This document shows, in pieces, positions 12,114-24,694 of a stretch of DNA of 64,000 nt. The notes beneath the pieces are model-generated. The model did no database searches. It saw only the letters and a program-made list of their open reading frames with translations, and had not been told where the DNA came from. Each line of letters starts with the position of its first letter. Position 1 is the first letter of the stretch. Source of the DNA: Trebouxia sp. TZW2008. Taxonomy: Eukaryota > Chlorophyta > Trebouxiophyceae > Trebouxiales > Trebouxiaceae. Location of the stretch: NCBI GenBank assembly GCA_002118135.1, contig BDIU01000287.1, positions 434,001 to 498,000 on the forward strand, read 5' to 3'. Both the position numbers and the translations under genes were made by a program.

Positions 12114-15100
12114 TCAGTACAGGGCAGCAATCTCCGGTGAGTAATAGATCTCAACCTCTGCGAGGGTGGCAGTCTTTTCTGACCCGCCAAACAGTGATGT
12201 TTGCTTGCATGACTCCGGTAGGCGCTCATATGCCAGGCCCAAACGGCACTTGGCAGTGTGTAGGTTGCCTGCCCCAGCTGTGGGACTGTCTGGTCCTGCC
12301 ATGCCGCCCATCACAGCCGCCTGGAGACCACAACTATGAACATGTTGGATTGTGAAGCCCTCAGTCTGATTCAGTCAAGTCATTTGCGGGCGCTCAGGAT
12401 TCTAAGTTGACTAAGCAGCATTTCCAGGACCACCTGTTGCCCATCACAGCTGCCTGGACGCCACAGACACTCAGCCAACCAAAAATGCAGTGACAAGAGA
12501 ACAGCCTACCATGCCGCCTGGAGGCCACAACTATGTTGGATTGTGAAGCCCTCAGTCTAACTCGGTCAAATCGTTTGTGGGCACTGAGGCGTTTGAGGCT
12601 GACTAAAGCAGCAAGCCCTGGATCAGCGTTTGCCCATCACAGCCTTCTAGAGGCCACAACTATGTTGCATTGTGAAGCCCTTGGTGTACGCCAGTCAAGT
12701 CATCTGAGGGCGCTTAGGCATTTGAGGTTGACTAAAGCAGTTTCCCAGGACCAGCTTGTGCCCATCACAGCTGCCTAAAGGCCACGACTGCTCAACAATT
12801 GGCATGCTCACAGCTGAGCACTCAGCACTGTACATGACAGTCCATGACAGCTTTTGATGTGTGGCAAATTAAGCTAGTAATATTGTGTAAGAACATTGAA
12901 CCAGAAACCAGGTCTTTCTTCACTGAAAGATGTTGCTCTATACGCCAGTATCCCTGCGACGCGGCAAAACAGCAATGCTGCCCAATGCGCAAGATGAGCA
13001 AGCTGATGCATGTATCTTTTGGAGGGGGCCAAGGGGTCACCTGAGGCGGCCCAACAACAAGTGCATCAGCCCCCCACTGCGGGCCTCCACGAGCATAGTC
13101 AAAGAGGGCAGCCTCTTCCCCACCAACCTGCACAGCAGAGGGTACCTTTCTGACAACAGACTGGTGTCTCCAACTGTGCAAAAACCACAAGGAGCATGAA
13201 AACATGAAGATGACAACAATAACAGCATTGTCATGGCCGCTTCTCAAGTTGACGTCTATTCATCTCAAAGCATTGCTGCCTGTTCAAGCATGTGATGGAG
13301 TCAGCGCTTTGATACTGCTGGCTGCAAAGCAACGTGTAAGAGTGCGGTAAATAAGAAGAGTCAAGAGCATAATCAAACGCTGCAGTTTGCTAGCTTTCAG
13401 TACCTTGCTAAGCAGCACTGGCTCCTTTGCCGATGCTGGCCAACAGAACAGGAAAGCGTCATTTGAGGCTGCATAGTCATCAGAGCCACTGAAGCCTGCT
13501 GAGTTGAATCCACCAAAACGTGCACCGCTGTCAGTGACACCATACATCACGCACGGACCCTTCGTGTCGCAGTGCTGGTGAAACTGCAAGGCACTCCAGC
13601 CATGTTGAGTGGCTCTGTAGGCCAAGGCCAAACCACGACCTGCATCACTGCTGTCTTGTCAATGTCCGTGAGGCTTTGCATTATCTGAGACAAATGTGCT
13701 GCTGGACATGCTGCTGGCTTGAAGAAAGCAGCCTTTGTGGCAATTGCAAAAGGCATTTCAGCCATGTTGGGTGGCTCTGTAAGCCAAGGCCAACCCACGA
13801 CCTGCATCACTGCTGTCTCGTCAACATCTGTGAGCCGTTTTGGTATCTGAGATGAACGTGCTGCTTGACATGCTGCTGGCTTGCAGGAAGCAGGTTCTGT
13901 GGCAATTGCGCAACCAGAGCATGACCTGCAGCACTGCTGTTTTGTAAGCATTTGTGAGATTTTGTGCTATCTGAGACAAATGTGCTACTGAACATGCTGC
14001 TGGCTTGCAGGAAGCAGGTTCTGTGGCAGTTGTGCAAGGCACCCCAGCCATGCTGAGTGGCTCTGTAAGCCAAGGCCAACCCACGACCTGCAGCACTGCT
14101 GTTTGTCAACATCTGTGAGCCGTTTTGGTATCTAAGATGCACATGCTGCTTGACATGCTGCTGGCTTGCAGGAAGCAGGTTCTGTGGCAATTACGCAACC
14201 AGAGCATGACCTGCAGCACTGCTGCTTTGTAAGCATTTGTGAGATTTTGTGGTATTTGAGACGAGCATGCTGCTGAACATGCTGCTGGCTTGAAGAAAGC
14301 AGCCTTTGTGGCAACTGCGCAAGGCACTCCAGCCATGCTGAGTGACTCTGTAAGCCAAGGCGAACCCACGACCTGCAGCACTGCTGTCTTGTCAACATCT
14401 GTGAGCCGTTTTGGTATCTGAGATGAACGTGCTGCTTGACATGCTGCTGGCTTGCAGGAAGCAGGTTCTGTGGCAGTTGTGCAAGGCACTCCAGCCATGC
14501 TGAGTGGCTCTGTGAGCCAGGGCCAACCCATGACCTGCAGCACTGCTGTCTTGTCAATGTCGGTAAGGACTTTGTGGTATCTGAGATGACTGTCCGACTT
14601 GACGTACTGCTGGCTTGCAGATACAGTGACATTTCTTCGTAACCACTGCTTTGGTTCCTGAGATCTTTGTCCTGATATCAAATTATCCTTACCCAGAGGT
14701 GATGCTGCAGTCAGAGTGCAGTGTCGGTTACCAATTGCCTTGTTCTTACACCGAGAATGTCCTTACATCCAGTGTCCTCACAGAGACAAGTTTCTGTAGC
14801 AGCCTTGGTGGCATTCATGCAATGCATGCGTGAGTACAGAAGCAGTGTATGCCAAGGTCAAAGCATGACCTGCGGCATTGCTGTCTTGTCACCATGCTGA
14901 TGAGATGCTTGATATGAGCTTGTATGTCTTGGGCAAGGGAGTGTCTGCAGGCCTTAATCAATGCAGAAGTCACTGCATCTGGATAGGACCGCAGTAGTAG
15001 TTTGCCTCAAAGGTGACAGCGGCAGTATCTGTGCTGTCCAAATTCAACATGAGCTTGGGCGCCTGCTATGCGTGCGCAACGTGCCAATGGCTTGCAGATA

Positions 15101-15714
15101 AAGCAGCCTTTGTGGCAATCACGCCATGCTTGCATTGAGCATGACAGCAAAGAGACTGCAGGTAGTCAAAATATACCGCGCAGGTGTGTGTTGTCAAGAA
15201 TGCTAGATGGGAAAGGTAGTTCATCCTCAGCAACAAGTTTCGCTGGAGGCTGTGCTGCTTTCTTTGTTCCTCCACTGCCGAGCCACTTGAAAATGTTGCA
15301 TCTTGTGCTTTGAAGCTGCTTGTCAGGCCTGGCTTGCTTCTGCAGATGCTGTGCTGGATGTCAAGCCAGTCATGCCTGTCCTGACAACAGGTGTGATCAG
15401 GACGTGGCAAAGTGGTGACAGTGAGCATGGCCTCACAACATCGAGGTATACGAAGCACGTTTCAGGTGGGCGCGTGGCATTCAAGCGGCATGACGTACTT
15501 GTGTATCAAACGGTACATGTCTGCGAGGCTTAGCTGGGCTTTTCGCCACACAAGGCTGAGGCTTGGTATACAGAGGATGGCGTGCAAGCCGGGTAGCTCC
15601 TGCGGCAGACGCAAGATGATCATAGGCCAGAACATGCGCGTCGAGACAGAAATGACGCCAATGGGACCTATCTCACCCACGTCAGCGAAAGATACAGCGA
15701 CAGAGCTATGCATG
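12114..15714 (-). CDS. TLDc-domain protein
   Basis: TLDc domains occur in proteins linked to oxidative-stress resistance and V-ATPase regulation; the exact role here is unknown. Supported exons (minus): 15177 to about 15339, 13404-13639, 13041-13145, 12114-12248; phases 1, 0, 0 join correctly. The domain reads from PFPSSIL, through YRATQHGWSALQFHQHCD and FGGFNSAGFSG, then NDAFLFCW, GGPQWGADALVV, to a closing SLFGGSEKTATLAEVEIYY, the typical TLDc end (GS...EVEVFY). The 5' end is unresolved: a likely first exon begins at the ATG 15714 (MHSSVAVSFADV) with a GTGAGA donor near 15676, but the next acceptor is a guess. Introns are loaded with tandem copies of exon-edge sequence (13640-14640) and an about 120-bp repeat (12308-12785). 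It is head-to-head with LepA. Confidence 0.75.
12308..12785. repeat. tandem repeat, about 120-bp unit, in the last TLDc intron
   Basis: Three to four diverged units share the words CCCATCACAGC, GGCCACAACTATGTTG and TTGTGAAGCCCT. It is not recognisably exon-derived. Confidence 0.8.
13640..14640 (-). repeat. array of copies of the TLDc exon 13404-13639 acceptor edge
   Basis: The word GACCTGCA(T/G)CACTGCTG (the acceptor side on the minus strand) recurs near 13799, 13924, 14091, 14207, 14370 and 14531, and more weakly near 14868. At least four units also copy the first about 50 nt of the exon (CAGAGCCACTCAGCATGGCT on the minus strand). Spacing alternates roughly between 115-125 and 160-167 nt. 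Confidence 0.9.
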
Positions 15715-16044
15715 GCCTTGTCGTTTATCGCTGATCAGGCACTGCTGGCTGCGGCATCTGCTTCGACATGGCCTCGATGCCCGACGACAAGCAGCAAACT
15801 AGCAATGCGTAAATGATGTGCGCGTCTGTTGCGCATGCAGCTGCAGTCGCGCCATCCAAACGATCGCTGGAAGATCAAACGTTTTGTGACGGTCGATGGC
15901 CTTGACTCTGCTCACATTCACGAGCTCTGTTGTCGTCGTGATCGCGCTATTCGCATCCGTTACAGTGTTCGTTCGTACTTTGCGCGCATCTTTCCACCAT
16001 CCCGGCATGTAGCAGAGCACTGTGTGGACTCAAGCTGAGACGTG
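15715..16044. promoter_or_regulatory. divergent intergenic region TLDc / LepA
   Basis: This 330-bp stretch between the proposed start codons should contain both promoters. No defined element is visible. The TLDc boundary depends on an uncertain first exon. Confidence 0.4.
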
Positions 16045-19000
16045 ATGAACGCCCAGCTGCTTGCAGGACAGTGTCAGGCCACAATACAGCGGCCTATCGT
16101 TCCTTATACGCCCCCCTCTCCTGCCAGCACAACCTGCCCGTCAGCTTGGAACACGAGGCGTGCTTTCACGCATGCGCTCCAGGCCTCACGCCGGCCACCT
16201 TGCAAACGAAAGCTCCACACGTCGCATCTCATATTATGCGCAGCAGCTGCGGCAGAGGCGCCCCCTCAGACATTTGGTGATGGCACAGTTGCAAAGGTGC
16301 AGCAGCCTCTTGTTACAGCGAAAGGGTGATTTGATAGTGCATGATATCATTGTCTGACTTGGGACACACTCAAGCGCAGGTGCCGACCGAAAGAATTCGC
16401 AACTTTTCCATCATAGCACACATAGATCATGGCAAATCCACCCTGGCTGATCAGCTTCTGATACGGACAGGCACAGTTGCTGACAGAGACATGCAGGTAC
16501 TGTCTAAGCAGATAATCTGCTTTTGTTGATACGTACCTGCACTCTAGTGACACTCTCTTGCTGCTCTAGGCTCAATTTCTGGACGGCATGGACTTAGAGC
16601 GGGAACGAGGCATCACCATCAAGCTGAATCAGGCCAGAATGAAATACACTGGCAAGGACGGACAGCTGTATGCCTTGAATCTTATAGACACTCCAGGGCA
16701 TGTTGACTTTAGCTATGAGGTCAGCAGATCCTTAGCAGCTTGTGAAGGCTGCCTGCTGGTGGTTGATGCCTCTCAAGGCGTTGAGGCACAGACCCTGGCC
16801 AATGTCTACCTGGCTCTTGATAATGACCTGGAAATTATTCCAGTGCTGAACAAAATAGATCTTCCAGGTACAGTGGCACAGTCACATAAGCTGCAAGAGT
16901 TATGCCAGCAGCACTTTAATTGACACTCACAGCAGATGCTGCATTGCCATACTATCACCTGAACATTGCTCAGATTTCTGGCGTCTCTGTATGCACAATT
17001 AGCAGGGGGCGCAGCTGACAAGTGAAGTATGTGCACAGCAACATGTATCGTTCAGCATTGCTGAGGATTGCAGCATCTCTGTATGCACAACCATGTGCAC
17101 GTGTGCTGCAGCTTGGCAAGTGTGATTGACATAGCATCCTGATTCTGCAGGTGCAGATGTTGAAAGAGTGAAGCGGGAAATTGAGGAGGTTATTGGCATA
17201 GACTGCAGCAACGCCATCTGTGCCTCAGCAAAGCAGGTACAGTACAACTTTGACGCCTGCATCTGTTCCAAATACTCTGCCCTCACATTAGGTTATATCT
17301 CCTCAGAAGTTCCAGTGCAGTGATCATGCAGCGGTGGTGCTCAATTGCATTACCCATACATGAAGGATGTCCTTGTACTGGTTGTCTGTATATCAACAAT
17401 CTACAGTCATGCGCAAGACACTCTGGTCAGACTTTATTTCACCAGCAAAGCAGCTGCCAGGGATGCAACGTTGCATTGCTTGCCTTTCAAGACACAATTG
17501 ACAAAGTCAATTTGGAGATCTTGGCTGCCTTGTTCCGGCTTGATTCAAGTACACTAGTCAAGCAGCTGTCAGGCATGCATTCTTGCTGTCCTTGTTTTGC
17601 AAGACACCATTGTCGAAACTGCCCTGGAGGTCTTGGATGGAGAGTTCTTGATTGTTTCAAATGCGCTAGCAAGGCAGCTATCAGGCATGCAGTCTTGCTT
17701 TGCTTGCTGTTCTACACACCGTTGGCAAGGCAATTTGAAGTCTTGGCTGCCTTGTTCTCACTCAATTCAAGTACACCAGCAAGGCAGCTAGCAGGCGTCC
17801 GTTGTTCCTTTCCTCGCTTTGCAAGACAGCATTGTCAAAACTACCCTGGAGGTCTTGTATGAGGAGTTCTTGATTGTTTCAAACGCATCAGCAAGGCAGC
17901 TATCATTCTTGCTTTGCTTGCCTTTCTAAGCATCGTCGACCAGGCTGACTTGATGATCTTGGCAGGACTGTTCTTGCTGCTTGCTGTTACTGCCTTCATG
18001 AGATGACCACTGTGGACACGCCATGAAGCCTGCCAACAAGTATGAAGAACAGTCCTGCCAAGATTTTCAGTCGGCATGGCTATAGGTGCCTCCAACGGCA
18101 AGCAAGTCCTACCGAGACACTGCCATCAGACTGCAACATGCTTGTCATACATACCATTCAGATCAGATATGCCTGTGGCATACAGGCTTGATCCAATTGG
18201 ACTAGCAGGGTAGCTATCAGGCATGACATTCTTGCTTTGCTTGCCTTTCTAGACCTTGTCAGCATGGCCTTGTGTGTCATGAATGGCAAGCAAGCCCTAC
18301 CGAGACAGCCCAAGTGAACAGCACAACTGTTGTCACACAAGCAGCCTACATTGTGCAAGCCAATGTACACCATCAAACACATGCAAGATCTCCAAGGCAT
18401 GTCAGGTTGCAGCATGTGGACCATTTCCGACTCAGATCTACTATGATGCACTACGCCAGCTGAAGCTTACCAGTCAAAAGATGAGGCAGTCATTGACATC
18501 ATGGCTGCGTGTCAGTTTTGTGACTGCAACTCTTGATAGCGAGCATCTTTTCTGCCAAGTTGTTGCCTCTTCCAGTCGAAATCTTGCGTAGACTCTATGC
18601 CAGAGCTGCCAACTCTTAATGGATTTGGTTGGGCAAGATGCGCAGCGCTTGTCTTGGAATGTTAGTGATGCAGATGAGGCTGTTACCCTGTACAGCATAC
18701 ACAAGCATTGATGCTGATTGTTGCATGCCAGGGCCAGTGGCTTCAGCTGTACAGTTGTTCATGCATGCATGCTCACAGTGACTGTCTATCGCACCTGCAC
18801 AGAGGCAGTATGGCATTGGGGCTTACTGCATGACTTTAATAGGCAACTGCCCCTGTACCGTGGGCTCTGATGCAACAACCTTGTCTGCTGCTCAAAGATG
18901 CTGCGGCAGTCAGGCAGCTGCCAATGATTCTTACTCATATTGCCTTTACAACAAACCTGTGCCTGTACCAAGTGTCCACACCTCCAAGTACTGTATCTCT

Positions 19001-22000
19001 TGTGCTGCATCATACTGTCTAGCATGCACACCCTGTGATCAGCAGTTGAATATTGCTGCCATGCATTGGTGTTAGGCATTGCATAGGCGTACTGTGTGGG
19101 CTGGGCATCAGATGGCACTTCTAACCAGCTGGCATTTCAGCACAACTTTTATGTCCATTACACCTTGTGCTGTGATACAGGGCATTGGAATAGATGAGAC
19201 TCTGGAAGAGATTGTGCGAAGGGTGCCAGCCCCTCAGAATACAGCTGACAAGCCCTTGCGAGCCCTGATTTTTGACAGCCACTACGACAGCTATAAGGTA
19301 TCTTTGCTTCCACTTGCTGATGAGCTGCATTATCAGGATGCTCAGATCACACAGGATTCAAGTCAGTGGGTCTTTTGTCGTGGTGCTGCAGTTGCCTGCC
19401 TGAAGAAGCAGCCACTGCTCAGCCGCACTGTGTATTTGCATCAGCTTGCCAAAAGCATCAGCCCACAACCTGCCATGTCTAGTCTTTCGTTCAAGCAGCA
19501 TATGATGGCAGCCCAGTTTTTTTCCTTTGATAGTCCCTTTTAGTGAGTAACAGCAAGCTTTGGGCTCTCTTGTATGTCCTACTAGTGCTGACATGCAAGC
19601 TGACTGGTTTGTTGCAGTCCATGCTGGCAAATATGAGCAAGCTTGAAGGCCTTCCAGTCCCTGCCAGTTAATGACATCAAGTTTTCAGGTCCTCTTGTAG
19701 TCCCCAACAGTCGACGGCAGCAAGTTTAGGGGTCTCTGCCAGCCCCTGCTAGTCAATGCTAGCAACCTGGGGTCCTCACGTAGTCTTGTAGTGACCATAC
19801 GCAAGCTTTTGGGTTTCTACTAGCCGCTACTGGTGAATGACAGCAGACAGTATTGGTCCCTGCTAGCAAATGACAGCGAGCTTGAGTCTTGTTTTGTCCC
19901 TGCTAGTGACCATGAGCAAGCTTGTGGGTGTGCAGGGCGTAGTGGTAGCTTTCAGAGTGGTCGATGGCTCCCTGCGCAAGGGTGATGTGATCAGGCTGAT
20001 GAACACGGCTAAGGAGTATCAGGTGGACGAAGTCGGCGTGCGTGCCCCTGTGCCCACTCAGGTCATTCTTATTCCTGCCTACGTACACTTGACTGCAATG
20101 TCATTGCTACTCGTGTATCTATGGCACACTTACCCAGTTGGTTTTGGTGCCCTCATCAGCCTGTCCTTGTAAGAGTGGCAGCCTGATGCAGCTTGAGCCT
20201 ATTAGGTTGCAGTTGCTAACAGCAGCTGACTGTGGCAAGAGCAAAAGAAGCTGTCTTCTGTCAACTTGCTAACATGAGCTGACTGTGCAAAACAACATGA
20301 TTAAGAAATGCTGTCTGCTGTAGGTTGATGAGCTAATTGCTGGGGAGGTGGGCTACCTGGCAGCTTCCATCAAAGCTGTAGCAGATGCACGAGTAGGAGA
20401 CACCATCACGCTCAAAAAGAATCAAGCAGCACAGGCTCTAGCAGGTCATTCTCTTGCTGCCATGACCCCTGCACAAGTTCAAGGCCACAAGCTGAAAGCA
20501 TCACCCTTGAGATGTCAACAGGGATTGAAATGCAGCCTTGTGTGCCTTTGTGTCATCATGCAGACGTCACCATGTCATAGACTGCCTGAATGGTGTGCAT
20601 GGCTGTATTGACATTGCCGCTATGTGGCACATGTGATCAGCCTTGTTGGCTGGCTACAGTACTCTCTCTCTCTCCTTGCAAGCATAGTGAGGCTGATGGA
20701 AATTGCAAAGGCAGCGCATGGCCCAGCTGCTCTGCAGACACTAGCATCGTGACAGACCCCGCTATGAGCCCGCCAAATTGCACTGTCAGTGTAAGACGGC
20801 TGTTTCAAAGCTGACTACAGTGTTGGTAATGCTGTTTGTGTGTGTCTGCAGGGTATGTGCAGGTCATGCCAGCAGTGTACTGTGGGCTGTTCCCAACAGA
20901 TGCAGAGCAGTTTGAGGACCTCAGAGAAGCTCTTGGCCGCCTGCAGCTCAATGACGCTGCCCTCCAATTTGAGCCTGAGGTACTAGCTCACCTTGCACGC
21001 GCACAGATCATTGCAGAAGCTAAAGTCATTTGCTTCAGCTTACGCACAGTTGGCTTTTTCAGTGGCTTCACTGAACAGTCATCAAAAAGTTGTGAGACCT
21101 AAAACGTTCCCTCTGATGCTGACACTGGCTTCAGTTTCCTGTGTTGACTTTGTCACACTGATGCGGGCACGTCTTTGAATGCCTTGAGTAGCTGTGTCTG
21201 CTGTCTTTGTACAATGCGAATTCTTTTTAATTGTTCGCTTTTGTTTAATTGTGTTGTCGCTCACAAGTCAAAACAAACCATCTTAGCTGTTTCGAATAGA
21301 GTTAGTCACTTGTGGCGCGCTCAATCAGACCAATAGTCTAGCTGAAGCATGTGAGATGTGATCTGAGAGTGGGCTTATCTGATAGGTGATTACGTGACGC
21401 AAGGCCATGTGATGCGCTGTGCTGCGCTGTGCTGTGATGTGATGTGATGTGATGTGAAGTGAGGTGTTCTGCTTGTGCAGGTGTCTAGCGCCATGGGTTT
21501 TGGCTTCAGGTGCGGCTTCCTGGGCCTGCTGCATATGGAGATTGTGCAGGAACGCCTGGAGCGCGAGTACGACCTGGACCTCATCATCACTGCGCCCACT
21601 GTGGTGTACAAGTGTATGCTAAATGATGGCGAGGAAATCATAGTGGACAACCCGTGCAACCTGCCTGATGGTGCCGTGCGGGAATACATCAGTGAGCCCT
21701 ACGTCAGGTGAGCTGGTTGCCTTCATCAGTCCTGCCAAAAATGGTTCCCAGAGCCTTGCTGCTCTACCTTATGCTTTTCAACAATTGCAGTCATTTATTG
21801 TATTTCATCCACTGATGTGCAATGCATTTTGTTCCGGCAAGTCCTGCTGGCAGATCTGTCACGCTGTGTCATGCTGGTCCAGCTGATCAGCTGGTCAATT
21901 ATGAGAGCAGAACAGTAGGCTGCAGACTAGTGCATTACAGCAGGGTGTGCAGTGTTGCAGGATGGAGTCATCACCACGAAAGACTATGTGGGTACCCTGA

Positions 22001-24694
22001 TGGAGCCATGCCACTACAGCTCGTATAGTAGCTGTGACATTTTCAGTGCTGTGTACCAAGGCCCAGACAGTGTAAGCAGGATGTGTGGTGTTGCAGGATG
22101 GAGATTATCACCCCAAAAGACTATGTGGGCATCCTGATGGAGCCATGCCACTACAGCCCATATAGTAGCTGCGTCATGATTTATGCTGCACAGTAAGGCA
22201 ACAGGCAAACAGGGGTGTGTCATGTTGCAGGATGGAGATTGTCAACCCCAAAGACTATGTGGGCACCCTGATGGAGCCATGCCACTACAGCTCATATAGT
22301 TGCTGTGACATGTTTTATGCTACCAAGGCCCACACCGTGTAAGCAGGGGTGTGTTGTGTTGCAGGATGGAGATCATCACCCCCAAAGACTATGTGGGTAC
22401 CCTGATGGAGCTGTGCCAGGTGCGCAGGGGGGACTTCATGGACATGCAGTTCATGACTGAGAGCCGCACCACACTTGTCTACGAAATGCCCCTTGCCCTG
22501 GTCAGTCTTCTTCACATCTCAAGTCACTCTTTCAGAAAAGCAATGCAGCACGCAAGAAAGCTTCTGTTGAGGTTCATGTGGTGATGCCAGGTACTAGCCT
22601 GTTGCACCTTCAGATATGACTCAGGTCAATGGCATGTGAACATAGTTGGAATCAATCGATCGGCATGAGCTTGCATTCACATGTGTGCGGTGACCCCACA
22701 TGCACGTACAAAAGGCTTGCCCTGCTATCAATGTAAAGCAGGCCTTGATGTGAAGTCTGCCATCCCCTTCAGCCACATACACCTTGATTGTCAGTGCTTT
22801 GCATCTGAGAGTTGCTGTATTGAAAACAGGGTAATCACTTGCTTATGCTGGGGTTTTGATCAGCAAGGCAGTCACTGTGCTGTGAAGCAAGCTTGGCATC
22901 AGGCTGCTGACACTGTTCACGCATACTGCACAGGTGGTGACAGACTTCTTTGATGAGCTGAAGAGTCGCAGCCGGGGATATGCCAGCATGGAGTACAAGC
23001 TCATAGGCTACCGTCAGAGTGACCTGGTGCGCCTGGACATCAAGATCAACCAGGAGGTTAGCACAATTCTTACCTTCTGGATGTGGTTTTCTGTGACAGC
23101 CTCATCATCCTACATACTCCTGGGACCTTGAGTTCTGAATCAAGCCATCTTTCAGCATGCAAAGCATAGCTGCGCAAATTGTGATCTCACCTGCGCAATG
23201 CTGCTCAGCCTCAAGGCTTGTAGTGCTCACCTATGCAGGCCGTCAGCTCTAGGTTTTGCTCATGTCTCCTTGCTTCTGTTGTTCATCAGTCGTGACAGCT
23301 TGACTCTTTGCGTCAGAAATGTGCCAGCATCTTGATCACTGCAAGCTGTGCTGCACATGAACCTGAACAATCTGCAAGATCTCAGCATTTTGCATTTGCC
23401 GTTATGTCGTTTTGGACCCCATTTTGGACCCCATGAAGCATAGCATGTCATTTTGGAATCAGGCAGAGAAGACTCAAAATTGTGGATGCATAACATGCAC
23501 TCTCAAGCAAGAGGCCCAGGAACCAGTTCTGTGACATTGGCAAATTGCATTGAACAATCCAAACTGACGAGACAAAAAATTATGCCACACACACCCAGCA
23601 CATGTTCTGGAAAGTGCAAATGCCATCACTGATCATCATCATCTTTATCATCATTATTGTCATCCTCATCATCACAATTGTTGTCTTGTCATCACTAGAT
23701 TGTCTGATTGTTATCATGGTGTGTTGCAGCCTGTAGACCCCCTGTCGACTATCTGCCACAGAGATGCAGCGTACAAGGTGGGCAAGGCTCTAGCTGGAAA
23801 ATTGAAGGAGCTCATCCCCCGACAGCAGTTCAAGGTGCCCATACAGGCTGCCATTGGAGCCAGAATTGTGGCGTCAGAGGCCATTCCAGGTCAGCTTTTA
23901 CAGCTGGGGCAATTTGTTTCACTTTGTGGGAGTGATCTCGCTGTCTTGATGTCAATTCTCCCTGTATCAATGTCAATTATGCAGATTGCAATTGAAGTGC
24001 TTAGGCCATCATACAATGATATGATCTTTATTCAGCTGGTCATGCCCGGCTTGCCTGCAGTAACTACCCTTGGCTCCAACAGTGAGTGCATGATGGGCTA
24101 TAAAAAGTGATAGGGTTGGCTCTGCTTTTCATCCTTGTTGCATTGAGTGTCTCTTATTCTTAAGCTCTGCACAACATTGTGCCTGCTGCAGTTGCTCAGC
24201 AGCAGACTTCACTTTTTCTGCTAAGGACTTTGCACGGCTTGTGCCTTATACACCTCTGCAGCCAGGCATGCATGTGGTCATCAATAAGAGTACAGTACTT
24301 GACATCTGGTCATGCTATGCAGCAATGCGCAAGGATGTGCTAGCCAAGTGCTATGGCGGTGACATCAGCCGTAAGAAGAAGCTGCTGAAGAAACAAGCAG
24401 CCGGCAAGAAGCGCATGAAGGTCAGTGTGCCTACTGATGCAATTAGCATGGGACAATGAAATTGCCAAGCAATGCTGACAACATGTCTTGTTTGATGCTT
24501 CTCTGTCCTTTTGACATCATCCTGCTGGTGCTCATCACACAGCGTGTGATTTGAAAAGACATCATCCTGCTGGTGCTGCTGTGTGATCAGTGATTTCTGA
24601 AGCTAATGTTGATGCTGTTTTGCAGATGTTTGGGAAGGTTGAAGTTCCCAAAGAGGCATTCGTATCTGCAATTGCCATCAACACAGATGCCTAA
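16045..24694 (+). CDS. LEPA: chloroplast elongation factor 4 (LepA)
   Basis: Ribosome-associated GTPase of the plastid (EF4), implicated in efficient plastid translation. Exons: 16045-16296, 16380-16496, 16570-16867, 17151-17236, 19181-19297, 19936-20061, 20324-20444, 20852-20979, 21481-21707, 22365-22500, 22934-23056, 23730-23889, 24323-24420, 24626-24694; all phases fit, 2058 nt, 685 residues. The first about 80 residues are a Ser/Thr/Arg-rich transit peptide. GTPase motifs are AHIDHGKST (about 97-105), DTPGH (about 163-167) and NKID. The LepA-specific end is intact ([36 protein letters not shown]). The mitochondrial paralogue GUF1 is the alternative, but the sequence and leader fit the plastid form better. 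Intron 4 is nearly 2 kb of repeats, intron 5 ends in a minisatellite, and intron 9 carries three copies of the exon 10 start. Confidence 0.95.
17495..18140. repeat. degenerate tandem repeats in LepA intron 4
   Basis: Units share CTTGGCTGCCTTGTTC, GCAAGGCAGCTATCAGGCAT, and CCTGGAGGTCTTG followed by GAGTTCTTGATTGTTTCAAA. Two long and several partial copies are present. Similar fragments continue to about 18320. Confidence 0.75.
19540..19930. repeat. degenerate minisatellite in LepA intron 5
   Basis: A roughly 60-65-nt unit built on CCCTGCTAGT, AATGACAGCAAGCTTG and GGGTC repeats about six times and ends at the exon 6 acceptor, so the intron's own 3' edge is part of the repeated unit. Confidence 0.7.
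21430..21468. repeat. (TGATG)n microsatellite before the LepA exon 9 acceptor
   Basis: Runs of GATGTGATGTGATGTGA lie about 15-45 nt upstream of the acceptor, where a pyrimidine tract is normally expected. Confidence 0.8.
21941..22364 (+). repeat. three copies of the LepA exon 10 acceptor edge
   Basis: Copies begin at 21961, 22097 and 22231, ahead of the true exon at 22365 (periods 136, 134, 134). Each has TGTTGCAG followed by GATGGAG and about 55 nt of exon-like sequence, then diverges (GAGCCATGCCACTACAGC). The copy at 21961 has lost one base and is frameshifted; the others stay in frame briefly. Confidence 0.95.

Noticed and set aside
13284..14681. Long minus-strand ORFs with repeated TEPASCKPAA-like peptides as a repeat protein
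   Set aside because: These are frames through the intronic array; the words are splice-site and exon-edge copies, and the frames shift between units.
15412..15816. 134-codon plus-strand ORF opposite the proposed first TLDc exon
   Set aside because: It has no recognisable motif and biased composition. The opposite strand offers a start, a GTGAGA donor and a downstream TLDc gene, so I favour that strand, with low certainty.
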